DNA from: Nocardia puris
GTDB taxonomy: Bacteria > Actinomycetota > Actinomycetes > Mycobacteriales > Mycobacteriaceae
NCBI RefSeq assembly: GCF_003315035.1
Contig: NZ_QNRE01000001.1
Coordinates: 345,224-409,223, forward strand
Length of the DNA: 64,000 nt
Reading direction: 5' to 3'
The notes beneath the pieces are model-generated. The model made no database searches, was not told where the DNA came from, and saw nothing but the letters and a program-made list of their open reading frames with translations. The position numbers and the translations under genes were made by a program. Shown here piece after piece: positions 1-8,539 of this stretch (position 1 is its first letter; the number at the start of each line of letters is the position of its first letter).

Positions 1-134
1 GTCGCTCAGCGCACCTGGTCACCAGCCCACGAACGGTCCCCGCACTCTGTCCAGACCCAGCGGTCCGGCAGCAGAAGCGCACCATGGGCGATCAGCGTCC
101 GCGATCAAGTCGGCTGATTCGCGACAACCGGCCG

Positions 135-620
135 TCACAACTCGCCGACGTCGTCCAGCGCTCGAAGTGCCTGGGAAACTTCGGCTTCGTGGAATCCGGT
201 GCGATAACGCGTCTCCAACGCACCCAGAGCATCGAACACCCCTCGCATCAGCTCCGGCCACACCTGCGCGACCGACTCGGGCACGAATCTCACGATCTCG
301 TCTTCCGAAGCAGACCCCCCTTCGGCAACGGGTCGACCTGGCTGGGAAGGATCGTCGATCTCCTCACCGGTAACCACGATCCTGACCCTGGTCGGTGCTG
401 CCGCCTGCGACGGTATCGAGCGAGCGAGCTTCTTCAGAAACTCGCCGTTCTCCGGAGTCCAACCCAACTCGACCATCGGCTCGCGGGGCACATTCGCCAG
501 TTCGAAAGTCAGCCGCCGAACAATCTGGAAATCGTCGGCACCGATGACATGTTCCCGATCATGACCGTCCTTCGACAGCGACATTCGCCAAGCCCTTCCC
601 GCCATCCACGACATTCTCAC
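135..620 (-). CDS. Putative immunity-type protein of the toxin cassette
   Basis: A 161-residue soluble protein of no family I recognise. It has no signal peptide or membrane segment and is acidic in its second half. Its GTG start overlaps the stop codon of the preceding toxin-like gene by four bases (GTGA), so the two are almost certainly co-translated; an ATG two codons later is an alternative start. A small cytoplasmic protein encoded directly after a polymorphic toxin is normally its cognate immunity protein, and that is the only basis for the role. It could instead be an unrelated cytoplasmic protein. Confidence 0.6.
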   Translation of the reverse strand: MRMSWMAGRAWRMSLSKDGHDREHVIGADDFQIVRRLTFELANVPREPMVELGWTPENGEFLKKLARSIPSQAAAPTRVRIVVTGEEIDDPSQPGRPVAEGGSASEDEIVRFVPESVAQVWPELMRGVFDALGALETRYRTGFHEAEVSQALRALDDVGEL

Positions 621-1939
621 AGGTCGTCGAAGTATTCTCGACCTTCCTTGGGAGTGAAAACGGTTCCACCATCTCCGTCTTCGATGACAACACTACCTTT
701 CTCCGGGTCCCAATACGCAACTCGCCCTCGGGGAAGGTGCTTCACCTCGGTCTTGATCTCGCCGTCCAGCACCCTGCGAACGTACTCGGGGAGTTCAGCT
801 GCTCCGACACCGGGAACATAGTGTGATCCGTCTCCTTGCTGAGCGCGGCCATTTGCGTGCTCCGCAATCTTCTTCGCGATCTCTTTGGTTATCGGATCGT
901 CGCCACCCAGCACCGGTATCGTGGTAGGGCTGTTGTCATCGATGAATACTTTCATGGCGATGAGAGCGGCGAGATTTGCGAGGGAAGAAGTGAGGTCAGG
1001 AACTTTTCCGAAAGCATCGATGACGCCGACGGTAACGGTCGCGGCAAGCGTGAGCTTGAGTATCTCGAACAGGCGTTTGGTCGTATATAGGCCGCGAATG
1101 GTCGCTATAGTATCGCTGACCGCTATCGCCACGCCGCCGCCTGCTGCGACCACGCTTCCGCCGAAGCTGAATATTGCCCCGACAATCGCGCCGGTCACAA
1201 GCAGCCCGACCGCCCAGGCAAATGCGTTCATCGCCGATTTGATAGCGTCGCCAACCTCGACTGTCGAACTGTGGTACTCGGCGACTGGAGATGCGATATT
1301 GCTGGACGCAGAGGCCAACAAATCAGCACCGGACTTCAATGTGCCGAAATGTTCCTGGATTTTCGCGCGATTCTCGGGGGCGTCCATGTCGTCGAACAAG
1401 GCGGAGATCGCGCTGATCTTGGCAGGCGCACCGGTTATGGTCTCGTGGTTGGCAAATTTCTTCCAGACATCGGCAGCCTTGGACAGCTTGTCGACGTCGC
1501 CGTTGGGAAGTTTCTCGAAGTTGTCCAAGACCTTCGCGGTGAGCTCACTGAAGAACTCCTCTGCGCCGCCGTTGTGCTTCACCCCGTCCCCATTATCGTG
1601 CACGACGGTTGGGATAGTTACCTTGTACTCAGAAACCTGATTCAGAACAGGGCGCTGAGGGCGGGCATTATCCGCGATTGCGTATTTGTAACCATTCGCA
1701 TAAAGAACGTTCCCGAAGTTTGTCAGGGCATCGGCCAGATGTGTGCAGGTCTGCAACGTGTCACGCGCGTAGCGATCGTACGCTTCACCCCATTGTTTAC
1801 ATCCGGGAGCATTCCCAGCCATACCCGCACACTCGCCTTTGACGGAATCGTGCACGGGCTTGTCCGCGCGACGCAACTCGATCGCAAGATCATGGCATCG
1901 CTTGCCCGCGTCAAAGTAGGTCTGCCAATTGACACGCAC
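617..1939 (-). CDS. WXG/ESX-linked polymorphic toxin-like protein
   Basis: A 440-residue protein following two WXG100 genes with a 3-base gap. Residues 1-100 are helical and hold a GCKQWGEAY segment resembling a WXG100-type module. Two hydrophobic stretches (about 235-280 and 285-310) could insert in a membrane. The last 90 residues form a separate module: an H-rich start (AEHANG, GSHYVPG), then GRVAYWDPEKGSVVI and GGTVFTPKEGREYFDDL. This pattern resembles the small C-terminal RNase-like domains of contact-dependent and ESX-secreted toxins (BECR-fold type), but I cannot assign the family. Inferred role: interbacterial toxin exported by a type VII system encoded elsewhere. The next gene, overlapping by four bases, would encode immunity. 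Confidence 0.7.
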   Translation of the reverse strand: MRVNWQTYFDAGKRCHDLAIELRRADKPVHDSVKGECAGMAGNAPGCKQWGEAYDRYARDTLQTCTHLADALTNFGNVLYANGYKYAIADNARPQRPVLNQVSEYKVTIPTVVHDNGDGVKHNGGAEEFFSELTAKVLDNFEKLPNGDVDKLSKAADVWKKFANHETITGAPAKISAISALFDDMDAPENRAKIQEHFGTLKSGADLLASASSNIASPVAEYHSSTVEVGDAIKSAMNAFAWAVGLLVTGAIVGAIFSFGGSVVAAGGGVAIAVSDTIATIRGLYTTKRLFEILKLTLAATVTVGVIDAFGKVPDLTSSLANLAALIAMKVFIDDNSPTTIPVLGGDDPITKEIAKKIAEHANGRAQQGDGSHYVPGVGAAELPEYVRRVLDGEIKTEVKHLPRGRVAYWDPEKGSVVIEDGDGGTVFTPKEGREYFDDL

Positions 1940-1942
1940 CGC

Positions 1943-2245
1943 TCATGCCCCTCGGAGCATCTTCAGATTCGCTTCGACCGCGCTGACATATCCTGCGTGG
2001 GCCTTACGGGCCGCTTCGCTGATATCGCGGACCCCCTCCGCGAATTCCCTTGCGCCCAGCGCCCATTCCCGATGTGCGTCGGAATATGCTTGGGCCGCTA
2101 CGCCTTCCCAGCCGGTGCCCGCCAACGTCGCGACCTTGTCATCGATCGTGTCGAGGTGCTCCGCGATGACACTGGCAAGCGCGGACAAGCGCGCCACGAC
2201 CTCATCCAGGTGATCCAAATCGACCTGAAACTCTTCCGCACTCAT
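1943..2245 (-). CDS. WXG100-family (EsxA/EsxB-like) protein
   Basis: A 100-residue all-helical protein with the hallmark W-x-G turn (GTGWEGVAAQAY, around residue 46) between two amphipathic helices, at the usual WXG100 length. Such proteins form helical-hairpin dimers and are substrates or chaperone-like partners of type VII secretion. It overlaps the upstream WXG100 gene by four bases (ATGA) and is followed three bases later by the toxin-like gene. The likely job is therefore to pair with its neighbour and escort the toxin to an ESX machine. No ESX core gene (eccC, eccD) is in the window. Confidence 0.88.
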   Translation of the reverse strand: MSAEEFQVDLDHLDEVVARLSALASVIAEHLDTIDDKVATLAGTGWEGVAAQAYSDAHREWALGAREFAEGVRDISEAARKAHAGYVSAVEANLKMLRGA

Positions 2246-2586
2246 GGCAGGTCCAAGCTCGACGTGCTCGCGTTGTACAGCACGGCAGCGTTGCTGCCAT
2301 CGAGGTTTACGTAGGTCGACGCCGTGACCCCGAGCTTTTCGGCCATCCCCGCCAGAGCGGTCATGATCTGAACGCCGCCATCGCGTATGTCATTCCAGCC
2401 GTCGGCGAACTCATCGGCCAGGTTTCCCTTCCAGGTGCCGTTCACCAGCGTCTCGACATCCTTGGCCGCGGAGTCCAGAGCTGTTCGCAGTGCTGTCGAC
2501 AACTCGTACACTTGCTCGCCGACCTCACGAACCTTCTCGGGTACCACCGAGAGGTTCTGCGCCGACGGCATCCCCCCGTTGCTCAT
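2242..2586 (-). CDS. WXG100-family protein, first gene of toxin cassette
   Basis: A 114-residue protein with the motif GTWKGNLADEF (W-K-G) between two helices, typical of WXG100 proteins but slightly longer. I chose the ATG giving MSNGGMPSAQ, because the upstream extension is proline/arginine-rich and unlike the family. It overlaps the second WXG100 gene by four bases. The tandem pair with a downstream toxin is the usual layout of ESX/LXG effector loci, where small helical partners bind the effector N-terminus. Confidence 0.82.
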   Translation of the reverse strand: MSNGGMPSAQNLSVVPEKVREVGEQVYELSTALRTALDSAAKDVETLVNGTWKGNLADEFADGWNDIRDGGVQIMTALAGMAEKLGVTASTYVNLDGSNAAVLYNASTSSLDLP

Positions 2587-2685
2587 GATCGGCAGCCTAA
2601 TCGTAGTTCGGGCGCCCTGTCGAGGTGGCGGACTTCCCACCCGGTCGGTCGTTCCACCCGACTCCTGAGCTTCGCATGTACGGCC

Positions 2686-4752
2686 CTACGGCAGCGGAAC
2701 CGTCGAGGGCAGGTTGATGTAGCTCGGGTTGTCCGGGTCCAACGCCAAATACTGGGGTTTCAACTCGGTGTTGTTCAACATCGGCCGGAACGGGACGCCT
2801 TTCGGGGAGTTCGCCGCGTAGATGTCCAGGCGGAGCCGGTGGCCCGGCTTCAGCACCGCTTGGGTGGGGATGACGGCGATGTCGAGAGGGGTTGGGGTGC
2901 CGGGGGTTACGGGGAGCATGCTGTCGAGGGTGATGGGGTTGTAGGGGGCGGTGTAGTCGCCGGAGGGGGAACGGGTGCTCTGGGATTCGTCGACGGCGCG
3001 CATGGAGGTGGTGAGCTGGCCGGTGGTGAGGACGGTGGAGGTGCCGTCGGGGGAGACGTCGTTGACGGTGACGGTCCAGTAGCCGTCCGTGGCGTCGTGA
3101 ATCGTGTTGAGGTGCACCGAGATCGGGCCGGACACCACGGTGGGGGTGGTGACGGGGGCGGTGGTGAAGGTGAGTGCGTTGGTCTCCGCGATGCGGGAGT
3201 CCTTGGCGCACATGTCGAGGAACGCGGTGAGCCCCGCCGACCCCTGCGCGGTGTCGCGGGAGCAGATGGTGGTGAGACCCGGTGCGACGGTGAGGTTTTC
3301 GGCGTCGGAGGGCCGGTGCTGCACCAGGGAGCCGTCGTGCAGACTGTCGGAGGTGCTGCCGCTCGGGTCGGCGGAGAGGTACACGCGGCGGTGCACGGCG
3401 TCGGACCGGGGGAACTCGGGCAGCGTCACCCAGTCACCACCCTGCTCCCACACCACGATCGGCCCGTAGTCGTCGACACCGTTCTCGATGTCCTTGAGCC
3501 ACTTGTCGAACCACGCGCGCTGCAACACGTCGAGCCGGGGTGGCGCGCCGGGTGAGCCGGTGCCCGCGCCGGGGTTGGCGTGGTAGGTGTTGCCGATGAC
3601 GAGCTTCTTCTGCGTCTCGGGCAGGGGCATGGCGTCGTAGAGCTTGGTGGCGCTGTTGGCGAAGATGTCGTGCCAGCCGCCGTACACGAAGGTGGGCACG
3701 CTCACCTGCTGCGGGCTGCCCAGAATCCCTCGGCGGAACGGGCTTCCCTCGTCCAGCGCGTCGGCGAGAGCGGGCGGCACGTCCTCGAGCGACGGCGTGA
3801 GCAACGCCTGGGCGAGCAGGTCGAAGTTGGTGTTCGGGTCGCGCAGCCGCTCGTCGAACCACTTCCAGTCGAACGTGCCGTTCAGCATGGAGGCCACGTC
3901 GGGAATCAGCTTCATCTGATTCACATTGCTCAACCACAGCGGCAGGAAGGTGGTGCCGATGCCGCCGCCGGGCGCCACCACGTCGCGCATCAGGTCGCTG
4001 CCGGGCTCGACCGGGAAGATCGCTTTCAGCGGCGCGGGCGCGTTCTCGGCGGCGCGCAGCTGGTTGATGCCCGCGTAGGAGCCGCCGCTCATGGCGATCT
4101 CGCCGTTGGACCACGGTTGCGCGGCCGCCCAGTCGATCACCTCTCGGGTGTCGAGTTGTTCGCGGGCGCCGAGGGTGTCCCAGCCGCCCTGGGAGAATCC
4201 GGTGCCGCGCACGTCGACCACCACGAGGTTGTAGCCGCCGCGGAGGAGTTTGCGGTCGATGCCGAGCACGGTCTGCACGGTGCCGCCGTCGAGCGCGTGC
4301 AGCAGGTCCTCGAAACCGCTGAACTCGGTGCCGGACAGGTTGATCCGGCCCACCAGGTCCATCACGGTCGGCTGCAACCCGGGCACCGCCAGCGCCGAAT
4401 CCACCAGGTTGGTCAGCAGTTTCGTGTACGGGGTGAGGTTGACGATGGTCGGCAGCGGCTCGGTGGCGGGCCCCTGACCGGTGTGCGAGGGGCGGTAGAC
4501 GTTGGCCTTGAGGACGACGCCGTCGCTCATCGTGATCGGCACGTCCCAGGTGATGTCGACATCCGAGTACGGCTGCGGCCCGTCGTGCAGGGCGGTCCAC
4601 TGCTGCGCCAGCGCGGTGAGATCGGGCGTCTCCGGACGCGGCGGCGTCGACGTCCACCACGCGGCCACGATGGTCACGGCGACCACCAGCGCCACCACCG
4701 CCGAACGAACGACCACCCCCGACAGCGCCCTCGACCGGATCGTCCTCGACAC
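2686..4752 (-). CDS. Membrane-anchored or secreted CocE/NonD family hydrolase
   Basis: A 688-residue alpha/beta hydrolase of the CocE/NonD (X-Pro dipeptidyl-peptidase S15-like) family. An N-terminal hydrophobic segment (residues 13-32) acts as signal anchor or signal peptide. The nucleophile elbow MSGGSYAG lies near residue 222; GGWHDIF and NTYHANPGAG fit the acid and histidine regions. The C-terminal third is a jelly-roll domain (PGHRLRLDIYAANSP). Family members hydrolyse esters or acyl-peptides, and the substrate here is unknown. The gene lies between apt and the WXG cassette, where relatives carry rel. It reads as a single transcription unit. Confidence 0.85.
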   Translation of the reverse strand: MSRTIRSRALSGVVVRSAVVALVVAVTIVAAWWTSTPPRPETPDLTALAQQWTALHDGPQPYSDVDITWDVPITMSDGVVLKANVYRPSHTGQGPATEPLPTIVNLTPYTKLLTNLVDSALAVPGLQPTVMDLVGRINLSGTEFSGFEDLLHALDGGTVQTVLGIDRKLLRGGYNLVVVDVRGTGFSQGGWDTLGAREQLDTREVIDWAAAQPWSNGEIAMSGGSYAGINQLRAAENAPAPLKAIFPVEPGSDLMRDVVAPGGGIGTTFLPLWLSNVNQMKLIPDVASMLNGTFDWKWFDERLRDPNTNFDLLAQALLTPSLEDVPPALADALDEGSPFRRGILGSPQQVSVPTFVYGGWHDIFANSATKLYDAMPLPETQKKLVIGNTYHANPGAGTGSPGAPPRLDVLQRAWFDKWLKDIENGVDDYGPIVVWEQGGDWVTLPEFPRSDAVHRRVYLSADPSGSTSDSLHDGSLVQHRPSDAENLTVAPGLTTICSRDTAQGSAGLTAFLDMCAKDSRIAETNALTFTTAPVTTPTVVSGPISVHLNTIHDATDGYWTVTVNDVSPDGTSTVLTTGQLTTSMRAVDESQSTRSPSGDYTAPYNPITLDSMLPVTPGTPTPLDIAVIPTQAVLKPGHRLRLDIYAANSPKGVPFRPMLNNTELKPQYLALDPDNPSYINLPSTVPLP

Positions 4753-4976
4753 CCCTGTCCTCTCCGTCGCCGATCACCGATCACATGACTGTGACCGAGA
4801 CCATAGCAATCGGCTACCGGGGAATCGGGGAGGTACGGACCGGTCGGCACGTCGCGCCGGTGCGTAGCCAGGAGCACGCCTCAGCACCGCCACGACACCG
4901 GACGCGCCGGACAACACGCGAACGCCGGGCTGCGGACGGACGCACCGAGCAGTGCGGGATGCCGCAGGTGCGTCCC

Positions 4977-5549
4977 CTACACCTTCACGATCGACGTGAG
5001 CGGATAATCCCCCTGGCGGGACCGCCCGTCCAGGAACCCGAGCTCCAGCACCACGGCCGCCGCCACCACCTCGGCGCCCACCGACGCGAACAGCTCGGCC
5101 GCCGCCGACAGGGTGCCGCCGGTGGCGAGCACGTCGTCGAGCAACAGCACCCGGCGCCCCGACAGCTCCACGCTGTCGCCGGGGATTTCCAGTGCGGCCG
5201 AACCGTATTCGAGGCGGTACTCGCGGGTGTGCACGGGCGGCGGCAGCTTGCCCGCCTTGCGGACGGCGAGCACGCCGGTGCCCAGCGTGGCGGCGACGCC
5301 CGCGCCGAGCAGGAAGCCGCGCGCGTCGACGCCGGCGACGAGGTCGGCGTCGGGGGCACAGGCGGCCAGGCAGTCGATGACCGCGCGGAAACCCTCGGGA
5401 TCGGCGAACACCGGGGTGAGGTCGGCGAAGCGGACGCCGGGTTCGGGGAAGTCGTCCCGCCACCGGGTGAGGCGTTCGACCTGTCCGGCCGCCTTGGCGG
5501 TCCGCTCGGCGACTATCTCGTCGGATTCGACCGCCGCGTGCTTACTCAT
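4977..5549 (-). CDS. apt: Adenine phosphoribosyltransferase
   Basis: A 190-residue type I phosphoribosyltransferase converting adenine and PRPP to AMP in purine salvage (cytosol). The PRPP-binding signature VLLLDDVLATGG lies at residues 134-145, with VDARGFLLGAG and the FPEPGVRFADLTP segment typical of APRT. The start was set at the ATG preceded by GGAGAGG; a longer reading overlaps the upstream gene and has no family support. It follows the solute-binding lipoprotein gene, as in mycobacteria (Rv2584c). The usual next gene, the (p)ppGpp synthetase rel, is not adjacent here. Confidence 0.95.
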   Translation of the reverse strand: MSKHAAVESDEIVAERTAKAAGQVERLTRWRDDFPEPGVRFADLTPVFADPEGFRAVIDCLAACAPDADLVAGVDARGFLLGAGVAATLGTGVLAVRKAGKLPPPVHTREYRLEYGSAALEIPGDSVELSGRRVLLLDDVLATGGTLSAAAELFASVGAEVVAAAVVLELGFLDGRSRQGDYPLTSIVKV

Positions 5550-5586
5550 CGACACCTCTCCATGGTCACGCACCCACCAACACCTG

Positions 5587-7299
5587 TCACCGCCGCAACA
5601 CCCAGCGGTCCATGTTCCAGCCGGTGCCACCCTGGGTGGGACCGGCCACACCGTTGTGCAGACCGGCGCCGAAGGCGATGGTGCGCGGGGTGGCGAACAA
5701 CGGAATGCTCGGCATCTCCGCCCACAGCAGGTTCTCGGCCTCGGTCCGCAGGCCCAGCTGCGCGGCCGAGTTGTCGTCGGCCGCAAGCTGATCGGTGATC
5801 GCATCGTAACGGCCGTTCCCGAATCGCCCGAAATCGAGGCCGTTGACCGGGCGCAACGCGCTGGTCGCGAACACCCCGGTCATCGAACCGGCGGGGCCGG
5901 GAGCCGAGGCGGTGCCGGCGAGCACGGCGTCGACGGAACCCTCGGTGAGGGCGGTGGGGCGGAAGTCGGGCGCGCCCGCGTCCACGACGGTGATGCCGGC
6001 CGCGCGGCAGGCCTCGGTGATCTTGGCGACAGTTTTCGCGCGCCGGTCGTCGGGGGTGAGGTAGCCGATCCGGACGGTCGGATTCGGGGTGCCCGCGGCG
6101 GCCAGCGCGGCCGTCGCGCCCGGCACGTCGCTGCCGCGGTAGCGCTCGGCGGCACCGATGGTGGCGCCGTAGAACAGCGAATCCTGCTGGGTGATCAGGG
6201 AATTCAGCGGCCCCTCGCCGAGGCCGGTGCCCGGCAGGTCGGCCGCCTTGCCCAGTTCGTCGTAGAGCGCCTGGCGCGGCACGCACAGCGCGAACGCGCG
6301 GCGCGCCTCCGCCGAGGCGAACACTCCCCCGGTCGAGAGCACCAGTTGCTCGGCGCCGCGCCCCGGCACGTTGGCGACGGTGAACCCGTCCAGATTCAGT
6401 TCGGGCACCGAGTTCATGCCGATGTCGACCACGCCGACGGCGTTGTCCGACACCTTCTGCTTCAGATCCGAGGTCTTGTCGAAGACCACGATCCGCCCGG
6501 TCTCGGCGGCATTCCCCCACCAGCGCTCGTTCGCGACGAGTACGAGACCTTCTTCGGCGCTGAAGGATTCGACGCGATAGGGCCCCGAGGAGGGGAACCG
6601 GGTGAGGTCGATGTCGCCGGATCCGAAGTTCCACCCGGTGTTCCAGAAATCGGCGAGCCGCGCGATGGCATCGGGTTCGGCGTTCTGCACCGCCGACACC
6701 GCGTTCGGCACGTCGGCCACGCGCGCGGCGACGTGCGCGGGCATCAACTCACCGGCCGCGAACAGGGTGCGCCACGGCTGATACCAGCGGCCCGGCCGGA
6801 ACACGACGGTGGCGTCCTTGGACCCCGGCTGGCAGTCGACCCGCTCGATGTCGGCGTAGCCCGCGGTGCTGGCGGAGTCGAATTGCGGTGTGCCGTCGGG
6901 CCGTTGGAACCGGCCGCTGCGCGCCGCCCAGGTCAGCACCAGATCGTCGCAGGACGTGGGCACGCCGTCGGAGTACACACCGTCGGGGTTGAGCCGGTAC
7001 TGGATGGTCTGGGACTCGCCCGGCACTTCCTTGGCGGTGCCGACATCGGTGTCGGCGACCGGCTGCCCCTCGGGTCCGGTGTAGAAGAACCCGGTGAGCA
7101 CGCGCGAGAAGAGCGCGGCCGACCCGCTGCTCGCGCCGACGGCCGTACCGCCGTTGTAGCTGGTGACGACCGCGTCGACGGCGTAGCCGATGGAGGGCAC
7201 CTGGCTCTGCCCCGAACACCCGGCCACCGCACCGGCGGCCAGGGCGCCCACGGCGACCGCTCCGATCAGACGCACCGCAGCACCGCGTGGCTGTCGCAT
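5587..7299 (-). CDS. Extracellular solute-binding lipoprotein (family 5, peptide-type)
   Basis: A 570-residue ABC-type substrate-binding protein of the DppA/OppA (SBP_bac_5) family. The signal peptide ends in a lipobox (AAGAVAGC), so it is lipidated and anchored outside the membrane. Internal features include SGPYRVESFS and LVANERWWG, characteristic of peptide-binding members. The start ATG has AGGAG upstream; longer readings run through arginine-rich sequence. No permease or ATPase genes are adjacent. The position between secF and apt matches M. tuberculosis Rv2585c, so it is a conserved neighbour rather than part of a transporter operon; its ligand is unknown. Confidence 0.9.
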   Translation of the reverse strand: MRQPRGAAVRLIGAVAVGALAAGAVAGCSGQSQVPSIGYAVDAVVTSYNGGTAVGASSGSAALFSRVLTGFFYTGPEGQPVADTDVGTAKEVPGESQTIQYRLNPDGVYSDGVPTSCDDLVLTWAARSGRFQRPDGTPQFDSASTAGYADIERVDCQPGSKDATVVFRPGRWYQPWRTLFAAGELMPAHVAARVADVPNAVSAVQNAEPDAIARLADFWNTGWNFGSGDIDLTRFPSSGPYRVESFSAEEGLVLVANERWWGNAAETGRIVVFDKTSDLKQKVSDNAVGVVDIGMNSVPELNLDGFTVANVPGRGAEQLVLSTGGVFASAEARRAFALCVPRQALYDELGKAADLPGTGLGEGPLNSLITQQDSLFYGATIGAAERYRGSDVPGATAALAAAGTPNPTVRIGYLTPDDRRAKTVAKITEACRAAGITVVDAGAPDFRPTALTEGSVDAVLAGTASAPGPAGSMTGVFATSALRPVNGLDFGRFGNGRYDAITDQLAADDNSAAQLGLRTEAENLLWAEMPSIPLFATPRTIAFGAGLHNGVAGPTQGGTGWNMDRWVLRR

Positions 7300-7324
7300 G
7301 GAACGCACTCCTGACGTCGGGGGG

Positions 7325-8539
7325 TCAGTGCCGCCTCTTGTGCCGCTTTCCGGACGGACGGGCGCCGGCGCGGGGACCGGTCGCCTCGCGCGGCCTGCGC
7401 ACGGGCGTCTCGGGCCGTTCGCGACCGGTGGCCGCGACCGCGCGCCGCTCGGCTTCCGCGCCCGCCCTGGTCTTCGCCGCACCGGACCGCTTGGCCTGCA
7501 CCTTCTTGGTGTGGGCCGCGATCGGGCCCCACCGCTCCTTGATCGACACCAGCAGCGGGGTGCCGAGGAAGATCGAGGAGAAGGTGCCGACCATCAGGCC
7601 CACCAGCTGCACCAGCGCCAAGTCCTTGAGGGTGCCGACGCCGAGCATCCACACCGCGATCACCATCAGGCCCACGATCGGCAGCACACCGATGACGGTG
7701 GTGTTGATCGAGCGCATGAAGGTCTGGTTGACGGCGAGGTTGGCCTGTTCGGCGTAGGTGCGCCGGTTCAGGTGCTCGATGCCGCGCGTGTTCTCCTCCA
7801 CCTTGTCGAACACGATGACCGAGTCGTACAGCGAGAAGCCGAGGATGGTCAGGATGCCGATCACGGTGGCCGGGGTGACCTCGAAGCCGACGAGCGAGTA
7901 CACGCCCGCCGTGACCACGACGTCGAAGAACAGCGACGCCATCGCGGCGATGGCCATGTCCCGCTCGAAGCGGACGGCGATGTACAGCGCGGCGAGGACC
8001 AGGAACACCACCAGCGCGATCAACGCCTTGCGGGTCACCTGATCGCCCCACGTCTCGCTGACATCGGAAGTGCTGATCGCGGCCACGCTGGGGTTGCCGT
8101 CGCGGTCCAGCGGCTGGAAAGCCTCGAACAGCGCGGCGTTGAGCCGCTCGACCTGCGACTGATCCAGTGCCTCGGAACGGATCAGCATCGTGGCGGTGGA
8201 ACCGCTGCCCACCGACTGCACGGTGACCGGGTCGGTGCCCAGCGCGTCGTGGTAGACCGTCTCGACCTGCTCGGTGGTCGCGGTACCGGCCGGGAACTGG
8301 ATGCGCGATCCGCCCTCGAAGTCGATGCCGAAGCTGAACCCGCGGAACACGATGCTGCCCAACGAGATCAAGACCATGACGGCGCACACGGTATACCAGA
8401 AGCGGCGGCGGCCGATGACGTCGATCGCACCGGTGCCCGTGTAGAGACGGTTGAAGAAACCGTGCTCCGGCGCACGGCCAGGTCCCGACGGCGACTGGGC
8501 GTCTTCGACCATCGACGGAGTGGTCTGGCTGTTGCTCAT
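7325..8539 (-). CDS. secF: Protein translocase subunit SecF
   Basis: A 404-residue integral membrane subunit of the SecDF complex, which uses proton motive force to help pull secreted proteins through SecYEG. It shows the SecF opening ([15 protein letters not shown]), a periplasmic domain, and a transmembrane bundle with [17 protein letters not shown] near residue 230. The C-terminus is a long basic tail (K/R-rich, ends GKRHKRRH), common in actinobacteria. The start overlaps the secD stop by four bases (ATGA), so the pair is translationally coupled. Confidence 0.97.
   Translation of the reverse strand: MSNSQTTPSMVEDAQSPSGPGRAPEHGFFNRLYTGTGAIDVIGRRRFWYTVCAVMVLISLGSIVFRGFSFGIDFEGGSRIQFPAGTATTEQVETVYHDALGTDPVTVQSVGSGSTATMLIRSEALDQSQVERLNAALFEAFQPLDRDGNPSVAAISTSDVSETWGDQVTRKALIALVVFLVLAALYIAVRFERDMAIAAMASLFFDVVVTAGVYSLVGFEVTPATVIGILTILGFSLYDSVIVFDKVEENTRGIEHLNRRTYAEQANLAVNQTFMRSINTTVIGVLPIVGLMVIAVWMLGVGTLKDLALVQLVGLMVGTFSSIFLGTPLLVSIKERWGPIAAHTKKVQAKRSGAAKTRAGAEAERRAVAATGRERPETPVRRPREATGPRAGARPSGKRHKRRH

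Noticed and set aside
1..134. Partial gene at the left edge
   Set aside because: The short minus-strand frame there shows no features and overlaps the immunity-type gene; no conclusion is possible.
2512..3555. Long plus-strand open frames opposite the CocE hydrolase gene
   Set aside because: They are antisense frames produced by GC-rich codon bias; composition is G/V/R-rich with no domain, while the minus frame has clear catalytic motifs.
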